Assembly: GCA_030340625.1 (NCBI GenBank)
Contig: JAOPHQ010004288.1
Location: 162,393-226,392, forward strand
Origin: Merluccius polli
Lineage: Eukaryota > Chordata > Actinopteri > Gadiformes > Merlucciidae
DNA: 64,000 bases
Direction: 5' to 3'
Shown here: one piece after another, positions 34,206-45,109 of the stretch
Numbering within the stretch: the first letter of the stretch is position 1
How the letters are laid out: the number at the start of each line of letters is the position of its first letter
Program-made: the position numbers and the translations under genes
Notes under the pieces: generated by a model
Databases searched by the model: none
The model's input: the letters and a program-made list of their open reading frames with translations, nothing else
Told to the model about the DNA's origin: nothing

Positions 34206-35589
34206 GGGTCATAAATTATTCAGGACAGTGTATAATTTTTAAGTGTTTAAAGCACATGTACAGGGGATGTTCTGAACTCATCCCATGCAGTGCAGATCCA
34301 CAAGCATGTGCCTCATGCGACCCTGGTGAACTGAAGTGATTAGTGGTCTAGTGCTTTGTGATGTTCCACTAATCCTCTAAATGCACCACAGAGCTTTTTC
34401 CCCTCCCCATGTTCTGTACTAGTATGGCCAAGTCAGGGGTTGGTTGAGGTAAGCCCTTTGTTTCAAGTTCAGCGTGCAGTATAACTAGACCATTCTGATG
34501 ACAATGGGCAGATCGAGGGATTAATATTTCAGTTCGTACCACAGGATTGTTTATTACTTGATCATGATTAGTCGATAGTGCTCTGAGGGTGTGTGTTATT
34601 TTTAACAATAACAGGACGGCTCTGCCTTTTAATATTTCCGAATCAATGCGCTACAAGTCCAACATTAACAACGGTCAAATACAACTATCAACCAGGTGTT
34701 TCCATGACAACGCTAAAACGATATTCTCAAAGCGGCGTGGAAAAATATATAAATTAACATAGATGAAAGTAAGTGGGATAAACTACGGTGTCCCGTTATT
34801 GGAAAATGCACTTTGGCGGTGCTAAGCCAAAGCCTCGCCTAGCCTCGGCCGCGTCACCACCACCAGGTCGTACATTATTTGGCAATAGCGGGACTCCTCG
34901 TCGTTATTTTATCCTTACATGTAGATCACCATTTATTAGTCATCGACCCACAGTTTCAATATACACAGCAGAAAGGTACCAGAATTCGAATTCACTAAAT
35001 ATCTAATTCATAAGTAACAAAGTGTCTTCAGGAAGCAAACTCGTATGTCTTTTCATTGTGATACTAATATGGAGGTGACATGAAATGTCAATGCCATGCA
35101 ATGAAAGTTTGGAGAATATTATGCTCAGAACGAGCTGTAATGCTCCAGCATTACCTGATGCGTACATCCTGTTGGCGTGACGACAGGAGCACAGCTGTTC
35201 AAACGGCTCCAGGCTCTTCCTGTCACGTTGAGCTTTCTCTACGACGTCATTATTAAGCCATAACTGTTGGTTGTTTTTTTGTTTTTCGCGAAGTGCCCGT
35301 CTTTTCCGAAAGCATTTTTTCAGTTGGTAAGCGCTGAGCGAGAACAGTGTGAAACAAGAGACGAAGAAGCGAAGCATTTGTTTCCAGGTTCCTCTCCCTG
35401 GATGAAAAGTAGGCCATCAAAGGCTGGGCTAGGAACAGCTGAGTGGCCTGTGGCTGAACATTAAGCACACAGTGGGACCGCACTTTGTAGTGGGAGGGGG
35501 AGTGCGGGGCCCCTCAGTGAGGCAAGTGACATCCCAGCGTGGCGCAGCGTCATAATGACTCCCCGGCAACACATACTAGTTTATTTATA

Positions 35590-35632
<43 letters not shown>

Positions 35633-36470
35633 CAGCTGACGTGAATTGAGTTTCGTGAATTGATGTTTGTTTGCGGGAGATTAGGCTAATTTGTTAAGAC
35701 TGTTTCAGAAACACACACATTGTGACGCTGTATTGAAAGATTGATGGGATACTGGGTGTATTACAGTGACTAATTGACTGCAGCTGGGCACCATTTTAGA
35801 TAAAGAGGTGCCATATACAGGTATGTACAAGCAGTTATTTCACTTTATAATAACAATCAGCTCTCATCTACAACAATTGTGATATACATGTGGAATAAAT
35901 CTCCAACTGCATTGTGGGCGTCTTGCATGCATCTAATGGCCATCCCTTGTTCCCATTTCCAATATGAAACTCACTTAGTTTACAGAGCCGAATGTCATCC
36001 GTAAAGTTAGTAGCAGGACCTGTTATTGTCTTGTGTGTAATGTAGACTCCCAGGAAGCTAGCTGACGACAGTGTTTTCAGCTAATGGGATGCTTTAATAG
36101 ACAATAAACTACACATCTGAAATTCCCATTACATTTTGTTAACATGTAAACTGATGCAGTGTGCAATGACCCAAATTATGACCCAACTATATTCTATTAA
36201 AAAAAGCACCCATCGTACTAGTGGATAGAGTTTAATGTCAAAGAAATACAGACTTGCAAGTAGGTTAGCGATGATGGTATATGAAAGAGAATCATAAGAG
36301 GGACACATTCTTAATTAACTATACATTATTAGATTAAATTGAGTTTTCTCATGGCCTTTGATCAGACTGCTTCTTGTAGGTGGATTCTTTTTTTGTAGTG
36401 CAAAAAAGTCTCTGTGATCACTTCACCACCATCTGTAAGGCCTCCTGCTCTGTTGCTGGTCTTTCCAAAT
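33030..36470. other. intergenic with two (TG)n microsatellites
   Basis: (TG)n at 34174-34202 and 35590-35626. Overlapping frames around 35003-35483 on the minus strand have no recognised domain. No gene was identified. Confidence 0.5.
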
Positions 36471-36479
36471 CAGGCCTGC

Positions 36480-37250
36480 GATGCCTTTTGTCAAAATACC
36501 AAAAAATACCATTGACGGTGCCTCTGTAAAGGCTGACGGGAACAGAAAGGTACTTCCACATTCAACACCTCAACATCTTTATTGTGTTGGTGGTGTTAGA
36601 GGTCCACTTATTTCATCAGTGAAATGGACCCAGAGGAACCTGAAGCTCCTTACCATGTCCACTGCCCTAGTCCCCTAGTGCTGTGTGATAGAGGTGTGAT
36701 TGCTCCTCTACTTCCTGAAATGGACAATCATCTCTTTTGTCTTGCTCACATGTAGGGGGACATTTTGTTGTCTGGACACAATTCTGCCAGTTCTTTCATC
36801 TGCTCCTTGTGGGCCATCTTGTCATTATTAGTGTTTCGTGGCGGTGTCATCATCAGCAAACCTAGTGATGGTGTTAGAGGTTTGTCAAGCCACACATTCA
36901 TGTCTGAACAGGGAGTAGGAAAGTGGGCTTAGCAGCACCATAGCAGCTCCAGCTGTGGAGAAGCTAATGTGATTGGGGTTAGTGTCGGAGTGGCTAACAT
37001 CTCAGCCTATCTTCTCTACCAGAGGCCTCTCTTGCCCTAACATTGTGCCGTTGTATGAGCCACTGTGTTTAGACCCTTGTAAACTCAGCATGGTGCCAAC
37101 TTTAGAGGAGTTGATTGAGTTAAATGCAAGTGCTGCAATCAATGAAGAGAATCCTTGCGTACATATGTACCACAACACAGAGCTCAGAGTGGAGCTTAAC
37201 AGGGATCACTTCCTCTGCAGATCTGTTGTACCGCTGTGGCACTAAGGAGA
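36480..37250 (-). pseudogene. decayed LINE reverse transcriptase (CR1/L2/Rex1-like)
   Basis: On the minus strand, across several frames, the order of motifs is that of a non-LTR reverse transcriptase. A degenerate counterpart of the NTGAPQGCVLSPLLYSLFT block (about 36900-36960) comes first, then NTITRFADD, the catalytic aspartate pair (36843-36860), then SKTKEMIVHFRK (36711-36750), then a SFRFLWVHFTDE block (about 36610-36650, family consensus SFKFLGVHI). Multiple stops and frameshifts show that it is dead. The clade is from memory of similar fish elements. Confidence 0.75.
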
Positions 37251-37254
37251 ATGG

Positions 37255-38968
37255 ATCTTAATGTGTCTGGGATATGGCTGTTAATGGCAAACCACTCAAA
37301 GCCCTTCAGGATGCCTGGAGAAAGCGTTGCTGCGCTCTGGCCATTTAGGCAGATTACAGTGGGATTTCTTGGCCACCGTACTGATGGTGGTAGACTTAAA
37401 CATTTGGAACAGTTAAAGGGGATACACCTGAGCGATATTCACGGTGTCAGTGAACAGAGTGTTACCCCTTTACACACCCCTTGCCACACTTGTATGTCCA
37501 CAACACACCGGCTGTGAAATGTTCTCGCAGGTTGGTAAATAATACAGATTGCCACCTGAGATGTAAGATATGTCTCATGGATGAGCTGCAGTAAAACAAT
37601 CAATCATGCCTTCAATTTCTGTCAAATCATGATTTTTGCCTCGACAGTCTTGGATAGAAACACGACTGGTGCAAACGCTGTTTTGCATAGTACAGCTTGT
37701 TCCCAAGTGTGCCTGGTGAAGCATAAATATTCATGCATGAAGAAAAGTGACAACAGTAGTGGAAGACCCCAAATGCAGATACGCTTGCAGAATTCTAATC
37801 GTCAAGAAATTATGTATATGAAAATGTATTCAAGAGGCAGCAGCGATGACCTGGTGTCCAGGCTGCTCTAAGGTGGCGTGGCGTCTCGTTGGGGGCCGAG
37901 CAGGTCGAACACAGGCTTTAATACAGCAGCTGTCCCGCTGGCGATGGGTAAAAAACTAACTTGGAGATCGTTGAGAACCAGACCAACAGGTGTTACTGAG
38001 GTTCTCGAGGCATGGAGGGGCATCAAGGGGATGTCCAACCTGACCGCCCTCCACGCCATACCTTGTGCACCACAGTGGGATATCCAACTGCTAGCTAGGG
38101 GGGGTAGCTATAGGAGTCGTATAGGAATCAGCAGGTGTTTCCACCGCTGTGGTAGTAGTAGTGAACAGACATGGATGAAAAGGTGTTTGTGTCTGTAGGT
38201 AGCAGGCAACCCTAACCCTGTGGCTCGTCCTGGGGAACGTGATCATGGTTTGGGGCGAGTTGGATGAGGGAGATTATAGGTTTATAACCTTAGCCACAGT
38301 CCATGTGTATTGACCTATATGCTTTATGCCAAAACATTTAAATCCATACGTAACCCATGGTCTCCTTCTGTACTGTCTATTTTTTTCTTTCATTACCTTT
38401 GAATAATTACTTTTCTACTTAGGTTAAATGCCGTTCTTCAGTATTTAACCATACGTCATTCCTGGCATTTCCAATTTTGTTAGATAAAAATTAAAATTCA
38501 CTGTGCGCAGAGGAATTGTAACCCACTTGCGGTGAACAAAAATAAAGGAATTCACACAGGCAGGTTCCTGGACGAATCAACCCTCCTCATTTGCAAGTAT
38601 TCCCGTGTTGCGTACTTGTGAGGATAACACTGCAAGTGTGTGTGATCAGGACACACTGAAAATGCAGTGTCTTTTTTTAAAAGTCATTTTGCCTCCAGGC
38701 CAAAACAGACAGATCCCATTAATAAATATATTGAAACAATTTATTAAAATCTATTTTAAAATATAATACATAAGCTACATACTTAACACGTGTAAAACAC
38801 ACTTCCAATTTCTCACTTCCACTAACAATACAAGGACTAGCTGATAACTGTAATTTATGTATCACTTTAATACACACACGGGCTAAGGAATAATGAGTAT
38901 GGTAAATATAACATTACTGTAGCCGGAATTAAAATATGTCTGCATATTTTGTATGAGCAGAAACCACG

Positions 38969-38970
<2 letters not shown>
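37255..38970. other. intergenic, possibly old transposon debris
   Basis: Contains 60-106 codon frames on both strands (for example 37236-37517 and 37878-38198) without a recognisable domain. The sequence just right of the LINE remnant may be part of the same insertion. No boundary could be set. Confidence 0.4.

Positions 38971-38972
<2 letters not shown>

Positions 38973-39020
<48 letters not shown>
38973..39020. repeat. (TA)n microsatellite bounding inverted copy A
   Basis: A pure TA run directly left of the 561-bp duplicated module. Confidence 0.95.
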
Positions 39021-39022
<2 letters not shown>

Positions 39023-39581
39023 TAAATGTCAGTATTATAAAGGGCAAACATCCTGGATAAAATATTGAAAATGTTTAATGCATTATCGTTGATGAATTTT
39101 GAAAAAGCTTCTGGCAAATACCATCAGTCAAACTATTACAGACAATATGGCCACTAGTGTTCATGTTCCACTTCTGATTATGAAATACATTATTCAAACT
39201 GGAATACCGGGTGAATTATTTGCGCAGCCTCCCACTGTTCTCTCAAGAAAGAAATGTAATTTGTTTTTGTTGGCTTTGATTCTGTTAGACAACTTTTACT
39301 AGAAATCATGGCGGAGGTTTAGGTTTTATGAGAATCTGATCTTCACTAGCATTACTACCAGGATTTATTTGGCAGGCCTGCAGAGAATTGAGATACATGT
39401 CTTTAAAGGGGCGGGTGGAGGTTAGGCCTGGCTCCAGGATGCTACAGTACAGTACCTCTCTGCTGGGAGGTAAACACCGGAGTCGCTATGCTATCCAGCC
39501 CCCAATGATAGATAGCTGGGTAGGTACTTTTATTATACCCGTGGGGAAATGACTTTTGTTGCAGCACAAGACAGAACAATA
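39021..39581 (+). repeat. 561-bp inverted duplication, copy A
   Basis: From CCTAAATGTCAGTATTATAA to GACAGAACAATA this is the reverse complement of 41653-42213, with the same length. Reading both copies I found one difference (CCCGTGGGG here against CCCATGGGG in the other). Both are flanked by TA runs. The 3' part (TTTTATTATACCCGTGGGG, then AAATGACTTTTGTTGCAGC) resembles the 3' region of fish retroposons. A 67-codon frame is identical in both copies but is not supported as a gene. Confidence 0.97.
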
Positions 39582-40765
39582 AACTCACAGTAGGCAACAA
39601 CCCAGTGCACATAGGATATATATATATATATGTATATGTACATGTCTTGTCTGTCTGTTTTCCAGAATGATACTAGTGTGCACTTATGAGATTGTTTTTG
39701 TTTTGTTTTCTACCTTTATTTAATTTCTATCTTACCTCGGGTCTTATAAGTGTTTAGATGTGACAAGCCATTTTTTTTATCCCAAAATACTTTTTCCTGC
39801 GACATGACGCAAACCAGCCTCTCCGAGCTGCCAATCAGTCCCCGATATCTAATTATGCTAAAATCAAGCTACACGAATACAACATTTATCTCCCTCTTTG
39901 ATTTTTAAATTGTGTTCCAGCATGCAATTATTTTGATGTGTGTCATTGGGCTGCCGGGTTTAATTGGTCTGCGTAAATACGAACCCGAGGAAAAAGAGTG
40001 ATGTGTTGACTCGGAAACAACATTCCCCCCCCAGCCGACAGGGGGAGAAAAAAAAAAACCCCTTGCACTAATGAAAGAAGGGAATCGGCCTTTGTGTGTT
40101 CGCCTCAGACAGTCCATTAACACGAGCATCGAGCAGGGGCTCAGGATGGTGTGTGTGTGTGTGTGTGTGTGTGTGCGTTATTGAACGGGGATGCGCTGAT
40201 TTGCAGTGTTGTGATCGGTCACCGATATTCATGCGCTGCCATCGGCTGATACAGAGCTTCCCATTGTTATCATCCATGTCAACAGCTGTCTTTTTGCATA
40301 TGAATGCAGCCGCATGGGACACATGGGATTCCTATTTAATGAAATGAAAAAATGAAATGAAAAAAACTGGATAGTTAATATCAGCCATTAATATCGTCAA
40401 TATTCACGCCTTCTACTGATTCCTATTTTACTTATTTTGGGTATACATAATGTATATCGATATCTAGATCGACGGATGGATGGGGAGTGAAAGAGGGATA
40501 GATGATAGATGTGCGTGTCTACTGGACTAGATTGGGGATGTATATTTAGATGGAGATGAGCATCATGAGCATCATCCACAGCAAAGGTTTGTCGCGAAAT
40601 GCCGGTGGATGGAGACGCATCCGATATGAAAGTAGATGGAGACGGTCTACCGAGGACATGGGTCCCAGTGGACGCCCATCGGCACAACACTGATCAGTCA
40701 CACCGTTAAACACGACCGTTTACGTCCATTCAATCTATTACTGACCGTTTCACGGGTTGGCCCAG
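39582..40765. other. spacer left of the Harbinger-type element
   Basis: Holds a second TA patch (39616-39632), (TG)n at 40148-40175 and otherwise unique sequence. No gene was recognised. Confidence 0.55.
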
Positions 40766-41029
40766 GGGTCCGTTTCACAAAGCAGGTTTAACAACCTCTG
40801 AGTTTAATCCTAAACGCTGAGTTGATCTCCACTGAGATAGAAAACTCTGGGATTTCGGTTCCACAACACCGGTTTTGAGTTAAGTTGATCAACTCAGAGG
40901 AGTTCCACCTAGGGTTGAGCGCGTGCACCACAACTATAAAAAGCCAGCATCAATGGAGCCCCGATTCGACGAGTCACCATGGCAACGGGGAAGTCACCAA
41001 CCTCGATTGGAAATACTTAATATACCTAC

Positions 41030-41240
41030 TACTAATGCGCTCATATGGCGAGTTTCAACACGTTTTTAGAAAGAAGTGCAACACTGCTGCGTAAGTTTAA
41101 ATGGAGTCCTTTGCAATCACAATAATATTACAGAGGAAAACTGCTTGAATGGTAACTATTTATTTCATTTAGGTGCAATCCCGCGGGGGAGAAGCGCACT
41201 TGACAGCAGCTTAAGATTACATTATTCAAACAGATAAGAC
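41030..41240 (+). pseudogene. remnant of Harbinger Myb/SANT-like gene, two exons
   Basis: Exon 1 ends MRSYGEFQHVFRKKCNTAA, followed by a donor GTAAGT at 41091-41096. An acceptor TTTCATTTAG ends at 41172, and exon 2 reads CNPAGEKRT-stop-QQLKI. The family is known for GNTAA...KERE..W..IA..VNA and GEKRTWQQ(V/L)K. Here the helix between NTAA and CNP is missing, apparently by deletion that kept the splice site, and the conserved Trp is a TGA stop. It cannot make a working DNA-binding protein. Confidence 0.65.
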
Positions 41241-41652
41241 CTCGGCATGATCATTTTGATCATGTTTTACACTGTAAAGTAAATATTAAGTGGCTATTTG
41301 ACTGTATACAGTTGCCTCTACATCTCCGACATTGTACAAAAGAAACGCAGTGCAACACACAATATCTGCTGGGATGTGAGAGACTACGGTTGGTAATGTT
41401 GCACATAAGGACGGATTAGGTTGCGTATGTAAATGATGGACTGTGACGTGAAACGGTACCGCTGAAAAAGATAATTGTCTGGAAATGATAATTGTCTGGA
41501 AAGGCTAGCCTACATCTTATGGTCTGATAACCCTCTCCCGACGAATATTTAATTCTCTGCGCAGTATAAAATAATAATTATATAATAATAATTAATTGCA
41601 TTTATATAGCGCTTTTCAAGACACCCAAAGCGCTTATATATATATATATATA

Positions 41653-42211
41653 TATTGTTCTGTCTTGTGCTGCAACAAAAGTCATTTCCCCATGGGTATA
41701 ATAAAAGTACCTACCCAGCTATCTATCATTGGGGGCTGGATAGCATAGCGACTCCGGTGTTTACCTCCCAGCAGAGAGGTACTGTACTGTAGCATCCTGG
41801 AGCCAGGCCTAACCTCCACCCGCCCCTTTAAAGACATGTATCTCAATTCTCTGCAGGCCTGCCAAATAAATCCTGGTAGTAATGCTAGTGAAGATCAGAT
41901 TCTCATAAAACCTAAACCTCCGCCATGATTTCTAGTAAAAGTTGTCTAACAGAATCAAAGCCAACAAAAACAAATTACATTTCTTTCTTGAGAGAACAGT
42001 GGGAGGCTGCGCAAATAATTCACCCGGTATTCCAGTTTGAATAATGTATTTCATAATCAGAAGTGGAACATGAACACTAGTGGCCATATTGTCTGTAATA
42101 GTTTGACTGATGGTATTTGCCAGAAGCTTTTTCAAAATTCATCAACGATAATGCATTAAACATTTTCAATATTTTATCCAGGATGTTTGCCCTTTATAAT
42201 ACTGACATTTA

Positions 42212-42213
<2 letters not shown>
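41653..42213 (-). repeat. 561-bp inverted duplication, copy B
   Basis: Reverse complement of 39021-39581 with one observed mismatch. It is bounded by TA runs at 41635-41654 and 42214-42257, the latter running into (TG)n to 42273. It lies within the Harbinger-type element, whereas copy A lies outside it. Confidence 0.97.
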
Positions 42214-42274
<61 letters not shown>

Positions 42275-42774
42275 AGTAAGGGAGTACCGGCACTTATTTT
42301 TTTCCACTTCGAGCGCTGGTCAAAAGGACATGTTCGTGAAAAAGTCGCCTCCTACTGCCTAATGGACTTCTGAAATAGCACTGACTCTGATTTTGTTAAA
42401 TGATTTTTGACAGACGGCTACGCCAAAACTCGCTGACTGAATGAATGAGGAAATCAAATGGCGTGTGTGGCTGAAAGAGGGCGGAGACAGATTGATCCAT
42501 TGAGTAAAACCTGGTCCCGACCAGGTTAGGTTCATAGAGTCTGTTACTACGGTAGCTGACCGAGAGCGTAAGTTACCTCTCTCTGTGAAACAGGTTAGAG
42601 TTGCCCCTCTTTCTCTGGTTTGAGTTATCTCCCTTTGTGAAACGGAAATCGCAGAGTTTCCCTCAGTTCAGGGTTAATAAACGCAGGGTTTTCACTAAAC
42701 CTGCTTTGTGAAACGGACCCCAGTCTGTTAACAGATTCAGATTGCCTGAAGTTTTTCATTTTTGGTATTCGGTG

Positions 42775-43060
42775 GCCCTGAGAGCTCAATGCACTGCAAC
42801 ATAAAAAAAACAACAACATGCAAATAGACAAAACACAAGCAAATTACGAAAATATCTTCATAACACATGATTTTAGAAAACGCGCCGCAAATTAAGAAAA
42901 CAGCTTTATCAATTTGACAACACGTGCAGCATTTACAAAACGTGCTGACAACACAGCACAATACAGACAACATAACACATTACAGAAACACGCTGCAAAT
43001 ACAGACAACACAACACATTACAGAAATGTGCTGCAATTACACCAAACGACAACGGAAGTC
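42775..43060. repeat. dispersed repeat with 38-bp tandem units
   Basis: Begins near GAGAGCTCAATGCACTGCAAC and has two exact-length 38-bp units, 42963-43000 and 43001-43038 (ACAGACAACA[TC]AACACATTAC...), with weaker units to the left. The style matches a widespread fish DNA-element family. Ends are undefined. Confidence 0.55.
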
Positions 43061-43372
43061 AGTGTTTCCAGAGGACACAAAAGTCATGAGCATGTCTGGA
43101 TACTCTTTTTGTTGCCACGGTTTATGAAGTACTTATGAAGTTACTGAAGTTGACTGTCTGTGGAAAATGAGCTAAAACCAAAGTGTTTTTTTTGTTTATT
43201 TTAACATTGTAATCTCATAATTCAACAATGCCTTTGTGTACTGTTAAAAAACATCGAGCAAACAAAAAGCTGCAACCATTGGGGCTAAAATCAATGAAAT
43301 AGTAAAACATGAATTAACATTGAAACATTAGCAATGACCCACCAGTTGAGAATCACTGATGTAAACAATGTC

Positions 43373-44327
43373 TCCCAGATTGCCTTTTACCAATCTGCGA
43401 AACATCTCTAGCCTACGCCTTAACACAGCACTCCACAGACGTCTTGGTCAATGCTTTGGTCATGGTGACGACCGCAATGCGATCCCGGCAGGCGTCCCCA
43501 GCAAACGTATCCACCTGACTTCAACTCATCCAGAACTCTGCAGTACAGATTATTACACACTCAAAGTCCACCGGACGTGTCACTCCCCTGCTGACTCAAT
43601 TACACTGGCTCCCTGTGTCACAAAGGATACACTTTAAAATCAAATAATTAACATTTAAAGCGCGCCATCTGTCTTACGTTGACCTCACAGACCTCTCACA
43701 CCGCCTGGCGCTACTCGCGCAAGGTTGTCCGAGGGATCGTGTGTGTTTCCTCGCGAAAGCAAATTTTCCTGCTCAAGATGAAACGTGTCATTGCGTCTTT
43801 TGCGTCTATTTTCGTCGGTGTGCGGTGACTTTGTATGTAATCACGCCGCGCACAAATTGCGCTTCGTGTTTGGTGTGAATGCGGCATTACACTCCTTCTT
43901 CTCGTTCCCACAGGTCTACTGGCACCACCAGCCATCACCCTCAGCACTATGGGTGCCAGGGCCTTCTCCTAACACTGCACCCAAACTTCGGAACGACCTC
44001 CCCCCCCCCTCACATCCACATACTGAACTCCACTACAGAATCCAAAACTGCTCCTAACCTTTTTAAACTAGCTGACTCACTTCAACTGCCTCAACTGCAT
44101 CTTATTTTATACTATAGTGTCGACGTTTAACTCATTTCTGAGCTATGCTCTGTTGCTTATTGCAGTCTTACTGTTGAAAGTACTGCTGGTCCATTACTGG
44201 TGCTGTGTTGTTTATTGTATGCTTTATCACCGATCTAGTGTATTTTTTATTACTGGTCTTTTATGATGTTAGGTGACCTTGAGTGCCACGAAAGGCCCCA
44301 TTAAATAAAATGTATTATTATTACTAT
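43373..44327 (+). pseudogene. 3' end of an L2/CR1-like LINE, frameshifted and interrupted
   Basis: The first part (43373-43660) matches the end of a LINE reverse transcriptase across two frames: LRNISSLRL, AIPAGVPSKRIHL, then after a frameshift QLIQNSAVQIITH and TPLLTQLHWLPVSQRIHFKI. It resumes at about 43916 with PKLRNDLPP and ends with the tail TGACCTTGAGTGCCACGAAA and AATAAAATGTATTATTATTA at 44308-44327. A separate short element interrupts it. The 5' end is missing, as is usual for LINEs. Confidence 0.8.
43740..43905. mobile_element. short element inserted in the LINE, copy 1
   Basis: Lies between the two recognisable LINE halves. Its core, GACTTTGTATGTAATCACGCC followed by GCGC and ending GTGTGAATGCGGCA, resembles 51860-51905 (GACCTTGTATGCAATCGCGC, GTGAACACAGCA). 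The T/CG-rich GCGTC repeats are characteristic of a fish MITE family. Target duplication was not resolved. Confidence 0.45.
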
Positions 44328-44329
44328 AA

Positions 44330-45086
44330 ACTCCACCTGTTTCTCTTTAGTTTTACACAGTAACACAAAGTGAGACATACAAAAAAGCGACAAACCCAGA
44401 TGGGGAAACAAAATGATGTGGCCGAGGAACTGAATCCCGGCTCTAGGCAACGTGAGCACACAGCCATTCACAGGGATCAAGAGAAAGTCTGTCATCTCGG
44501 CCAGGGAACGGAGGCAGCTGAGCGGCCCCGGTGCCAGAACATGAGACCGGGACCAGTGTGAGCTGCATCCTTTCTAAGAGGGGATCAGGGAGTGCGCTCA
44601 GAATAATAATGCATTCTGCTGCTGTGGCGGAGCCGAGGATCTGCTGTCTCCTTCTTCCCTCCTCCTCCTCCTCCTCGAGTTTCCCTAGCCCTGGTGATGG
44701 GGGGGAGGGTGCGGGGGAGGGTCTGAGCTTCAGCCTGATCCATCGTCTCTCTCTCTCCGTGTGCGACTAGTTGGACGTGATTCGGGGGGGGGCGACCTGA
44801 GCCAAAGCTGGGAGTACTGAAAAACAAACAAACAAACAAACAGGGGCGCCTCGGTGGCTCCACCAGCGCGTGTGAGGGCCACGCAGGGCGGGCAATACGT
44901 CTTGCAGTCACCCCCAGGTTTTAGTCTGAGCTTGGGCCGTATGCTACGCGTCCCTCTCTCTCTTTCAGCCTCATTTCCTGTTTCTTTTCACTGACCTGTC
45001 CATAAAAGCAAAAGCCAATTACAAAAGCCTGAATGTATTTAATAAGACACATTAAATGCGCCAATACTAACTTGTTTTTGTCGGTT
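44330..45086. other. intergenic, nothing recognised
   Basis: Contains a CTCCTCCTC run (44660-44677) and an ACAAACAAAC run (44823-44842). No gene was recognised. Confidence 0.5.
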
Positions 45087-45087
45087 T

Positions 45088-45106
45088 GACTCCAGGGGGC
45101 GCTAGT
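45088..45106 (+). promoter_or_regulatory. CTCF-like binding motif
   Basis: ACTCCAGGGGGCGCTAGTG matches the core of the vertebrate CTCF motif (CCA-x-x-AG-GGGGCGC type). A single motif is only suggestive. Its place in a gene desert next to lingo1 would suit a domain boundary or a looping site. Confidence 0.4.
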
Positions 45107-45109
45107 GTG

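Larger units (their letters stand above)
40766..42720 (+). mobile_element. Harbinger-type DNA transposon derivative (1,955 bp)
   Basis: Perfect 25-bp terminal inverted repeats begin GGGTCCGTTTCACAAAGC at both ends (40766-40790 and 42696-42720). Flanking trinucleotides are identical, CAG at 40763-40765 and 42721-42723, as expected for a 3-bp target duplication of the CWG class known in Harbinger elements. The interior keeps pieces of the Myb-like accessory gene but no DDE transposase. Its right half contains copy B of the 561-bp duplicated module between TA runs. Confidence 0.8.

Noticed and set aside
35003..35483. 124- and 76-codon minus-strand frames with charged Lys/Arg stretches
   Set aside because: Considered as a transposase fragment but no catalytic or zinc-finger motif could be found.
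39099..39302. Identical 67-codon frame in both arms (also 41932-42135, minus)
   Set aside because: Identity is explained by the recent inverted duplication of DNA; no domain, signal or known homologue, and the frame covers only a third of the module.
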